NCBI GenBank assembly: GCA_018064545.1
Contig: JAGHUY010000148.1
Location: 1 to 7,977 of the forward strand
DNA length: 7,977 nucleotides
Direction: 5' to 3'
Source: Candidatus Apopatosoma intestinale
GTDB lineage: Bacteria > Bacillota > Clostridia > Oscillospirales > CAG-272
Part shown: positions 6,583-7,977 of the stretch, piece by piece
Layout of the letters: the number at the start of each line of letters is the position of its first letter
Numbering within the stretch: position 1 is the first letter of the stretch
Position numbers and translations under genes: made by a program
The notes under the pieces: generated by a model
What the model was told of the DNA's origin: nothing
The model's input: the letters and a program-made list of their open reading frames with translations, nothing else
The model's database searches: none

Positions 6583-6610
6583 AGTATACCGGAATGAAAA
6601 ATAAAATCAA
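6583..6610 (-). promoter_or_regulatory. tmcAL promoter, back-to-back with the ackA promoter
   Basis: On the minus strand TTGATT (6610-6605) and TATACT (6588-6583) are separated by 16 bases. Transcription would start near 6576, leaving a leader of about 51 bases before the tmcAL ATG. The -10 box directly abuts the ackA -10 box on the other strand. Confidence 0.5.
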
Positions 6611-6634
6611 GTCCGAACGGAGGTCATATTCATT

Positions 6635-7843
6635 ATGTATGTATTAGTAGTCAACGCAGGAAGTTCCTCTCTGAAATATCAGCTTTTTGATACCCAGACC
6701 GGAAACGTTCTCGGAAAAGGGATTTGCGAAAGAATCGGCATTGACGGAGTGCTGGAACACAAACTGCCCGACGGCACCAAGATCAAAAAAGAGATTCCCA
6801 TGGCAACCCATTCCGACGCGACCAAGATCGTCGTCGAAACGCTGACCGATCCCGAGATCGGTTGCATCAAAGATATGAGCCAGATCGAAGCCGTCGGCCA
6901 CCGCGTGGTACACGGCGGTCCGTACTTCTTTGAAAGCACACTCATCACGTCCGATGTTCTGAAAAAACTCGAACTCTGCTACGATTTCGCTCCCCTGCAC
7001 ACCGGCGCTCATCTGATGGGCATCAAGGGTTGCACGGACGTGATGCCGAACGTGCCGCAGGTTCTTGTGTTCGATACCGCTTTCCATACGACCATTCCGG
7101 ACTATGCCAATACCTACCCGATTCCTCACGAAATGACGGAAAAGTATCAGATCCGCCGTTACGGCGCACACGGCACGTCTCACCGTTTCGTCTCCATTGA
7201 GATGGCCACGCTTTTGAACAAGCCGGTTGAGGAGACCAGGATCGTCACCTGCCACATCGGCAACGGTGCTTCGATCTCTGCGGTCAAGGGCGGCAAGTGC
7301 ATTGATACCACCATGGGCTTCACGCCTCTCGACGGAGTGGAAATGGGCACCCGTTGCGGTTCTATCGACCCCTCCATCGTCACCTATCTGATGAAAAAAG
7401 AGGGCTTTACTCCCGACGAGATGGCCACCTTTATGAACAAGAAGTGCGGATTCCTCGGCGTTTCCGGTCAGTTCTCCGACAGCCGTGACATTGAAGAAGG
7501 CATCAAGAACGGCAACAAGAGATGTCTGCTCGCCGCTTCCATTCTGGCCTATCAGGTCAAGAAGTACATCGGCGCGTTTGCCGCCGCCATGGACGGTCTG
7601 GACGCCGTCGTCTTCACGGCCGGTATGGGTGAGAACAACCCCGAACTCCGTGAACGTGCTTGCCGCAACATGGATTACTTCGGCATTGAGATCGACTATG
7701 AACTGAACGCCAAGACATGGCGTCAGCCCAACATCGTCGAACTCTCCACTCCTGCTTCCAAGGTCAAAGTTTACGTGATTCCGACCAACGAGGAATACAT
7801 GATCGCTAAGGATACGGAAGAGATTGTCTCTAAACTGAAATAA
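6635..7843 (+). CDS. ackA: Acetate kinase
   Basis: AckA interconverts acetyl phosphate plus ADP with acetate plus ATP, the ATP-yielding last step of acetate fermentation. The 402 residues match the family's usual 400 or so. The ASKHA-fold motifs are all present: NAGSSSLKYQLF (7-18), GHRVVHGG with substrate-binding R90, FDTAFH with D147, YGAHGTSH with H179, HIGNGAS, TTMGFTPLDGVEMGTRCGSIDPS with R240, AGMGENNPELR, and the C-terminal PTNEEYMIA with E386. These fit the active site known from the Methanosarcina enzyme. Many codons end in C, as expected for a highly expressed central-metabolism gene. Its partner phosphotransacetylase (pta) is not in the window. It has its own promoter and is closed by tandem hairpins, so it is probably a single-gene transcript. 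The start is clear from the N-terminal motif and the GGAGGT site. Confidence 0.97.
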   Translation: MYVLVVNAGSSSLKYQLFDTQTGNVLGKGICERIGIDGVLEHKLPDGTKIKKEIPMATHSDATKIVVETLTDPEIGCIKDMSQIEAVGHRVVHGGPYFFESTLITSDVLKKLELCYDFAPLHTGAHLMGIKGCTDVMPNVPQVLVFDTAFHTTIPDYANTYPIPHEMTEKYQIRRYGAHGTSHRFVSIEMATLLNKPVEETRIVTCHIGNGASISAVKGGKCIDTTMGFTPLDGVEMGTRCGSIDPSIVTYLMKKEGFTPDEMATFMNKKCGFLGVSGQFSDSRDIEEGIKNGNKRCLLAASILAYQVKKYIGAFAAAMDGLDAVVFTAGMGENNPELRERACRNMDYFGIEIDYELNAKTWRQPNIVELSTPASKVKVYVIPTNEEYMIAKDTEEIVSKLK

Positions 7844-7851
7844 GAAAAGGC

Positions 7852-7886
7852 GGGACTTGCGAAATCAACGCAAGTCCCTGTTTTTT
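7852..7886 (+). terminator. Intrinsic terminator of ackA
   Basis: A perfect 10-base-pair stem (GGGACTTGCG, 7852-7861, with CGCAAGTCCC, 7869-7878) closes a 7-base loop and is followed by TGTTTTTT. It begins eight bases after the ackA stop codon and is a textbook intrinsic terminator. Confidence 0.92.
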
Positions 7887-7907
7887 CCCCAAAAGGGGCG
7901 GTAAAAA

Positions 7908-7944
7908 AAGAAAGCGGAAAAGATTCGTTCTTTTTCGCTTTTTT
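7908..7944 (+). terminator. Second hairpin terminator downstream of ackA
   Basis: About 16 base pairs (7908-7923 with 7929-7944), including two G-U wobbles, close a TTCGT loop. The descending arm ends in six T residues. The core is AGCGGAAAAGA with TCTTTTTCGCT. The flanking A-run (7903-7909) would give a T-run on the other strand, so weak activity in both directions is possible. A small CCCC-AAAA-GGGG hairpin (7887-7898) lies between this and the first terminator. Confidence 0.6.
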
Positions 7945-7947
7945 CTC

Positions 7948-7975
7948 TTGATATTTTCAAGAACAATGATATAAT
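7948..7975 (+). promoter_or_regulatory. Promoter for a gene beyond the right edge
   Basis: TTGATA (7948-7953) and a perfect TATAAT (7970-7975) are separated by 16 bases. TGA before the -10 box makes an extended -10. An inverted repeat, CTTGA (7947-7951) with TCAAG (7957-7961), overlaps the -35 and could bind a regulator. The gene it serves lies outside the window. In many Clostridia ackA is followed by a DUF177 gene and rpmF, but nothing here confirms that. Confidence 0.65.
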
Positions 7976-7977
7976 AC

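Overview
The window looks like chromosomal DNA from a Gram-positive member of the Clostridia, probably a gut-type anaerobe of moderate GC content. This is inferred from the strong GGAGG-type ribosome binding sites, the sigma-A-like promoters (TTGATT/TATAAT type), the short insulated intergenic gaps, and the gene content: a MacB/FtsX-type ABC fusion, TmcAL and acetate kinase. There are no insertion sequences, phage genes, tRNAs, rRNAs or CRISPR repeats. No gap between genes exceeds about 210 bases.

Layout from left to right. Positions 1-25 hold the first eight codons of an unidentified minus-strand gene that runs off the window. A 208-base divergent control region (26-233) separates it from a 1013-residue ABC transporter (234-3275, +) that fuses an ATPase to a four-helix permease with a very large extracytoplasmic domain. 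A strong terminator follows, with the promoter of a short GH29 alpha-L-fucosidase (3361-4437, +) nested inside it. The fucosidase ends tail-to-tail, with an 8-base overlap, against dapA (4430-5305, -). Upstream of dapA on the same strand is tmcAL (5352-6524, -), which acetylates the wobble cytidine of elongator tRNA-Met. tmcAL is divergent from ackA, acetate kinase (6635-7843, +). ackA is followed by tandem terminators and, at the right edge, a strong promoter for a gene outside the window.

Functional links are modest. AckA and TmcAL both handle acetate: AckA interconverts acetyl phosphate and acetate, and TmcAL uses acetate plus ATP to modify tRNA. They are transcribed from back-to-back promoters whose -10 boxes abut. 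DapA is the committed step of lysine and meso-diaminopimelate synthesis; it is probably co-transcribed with tmcAL but separated from it by a terminator-like hairpin that also buries the dapA ribosome binding site. The ABC protein and the fucosidase have no evident partner in the window.

I see no convincing undescribed multi-gene system. The most interesting signals are cis-regulatory: the hairpin over the dapA start, a fucosidase terminator written inside the dapA coding sequence, a promoter nested in a terminator, and the abutting divergent promoters. The degenerate helical repeats in the ABC protein's extracytoplasmic domain also deserve a look.
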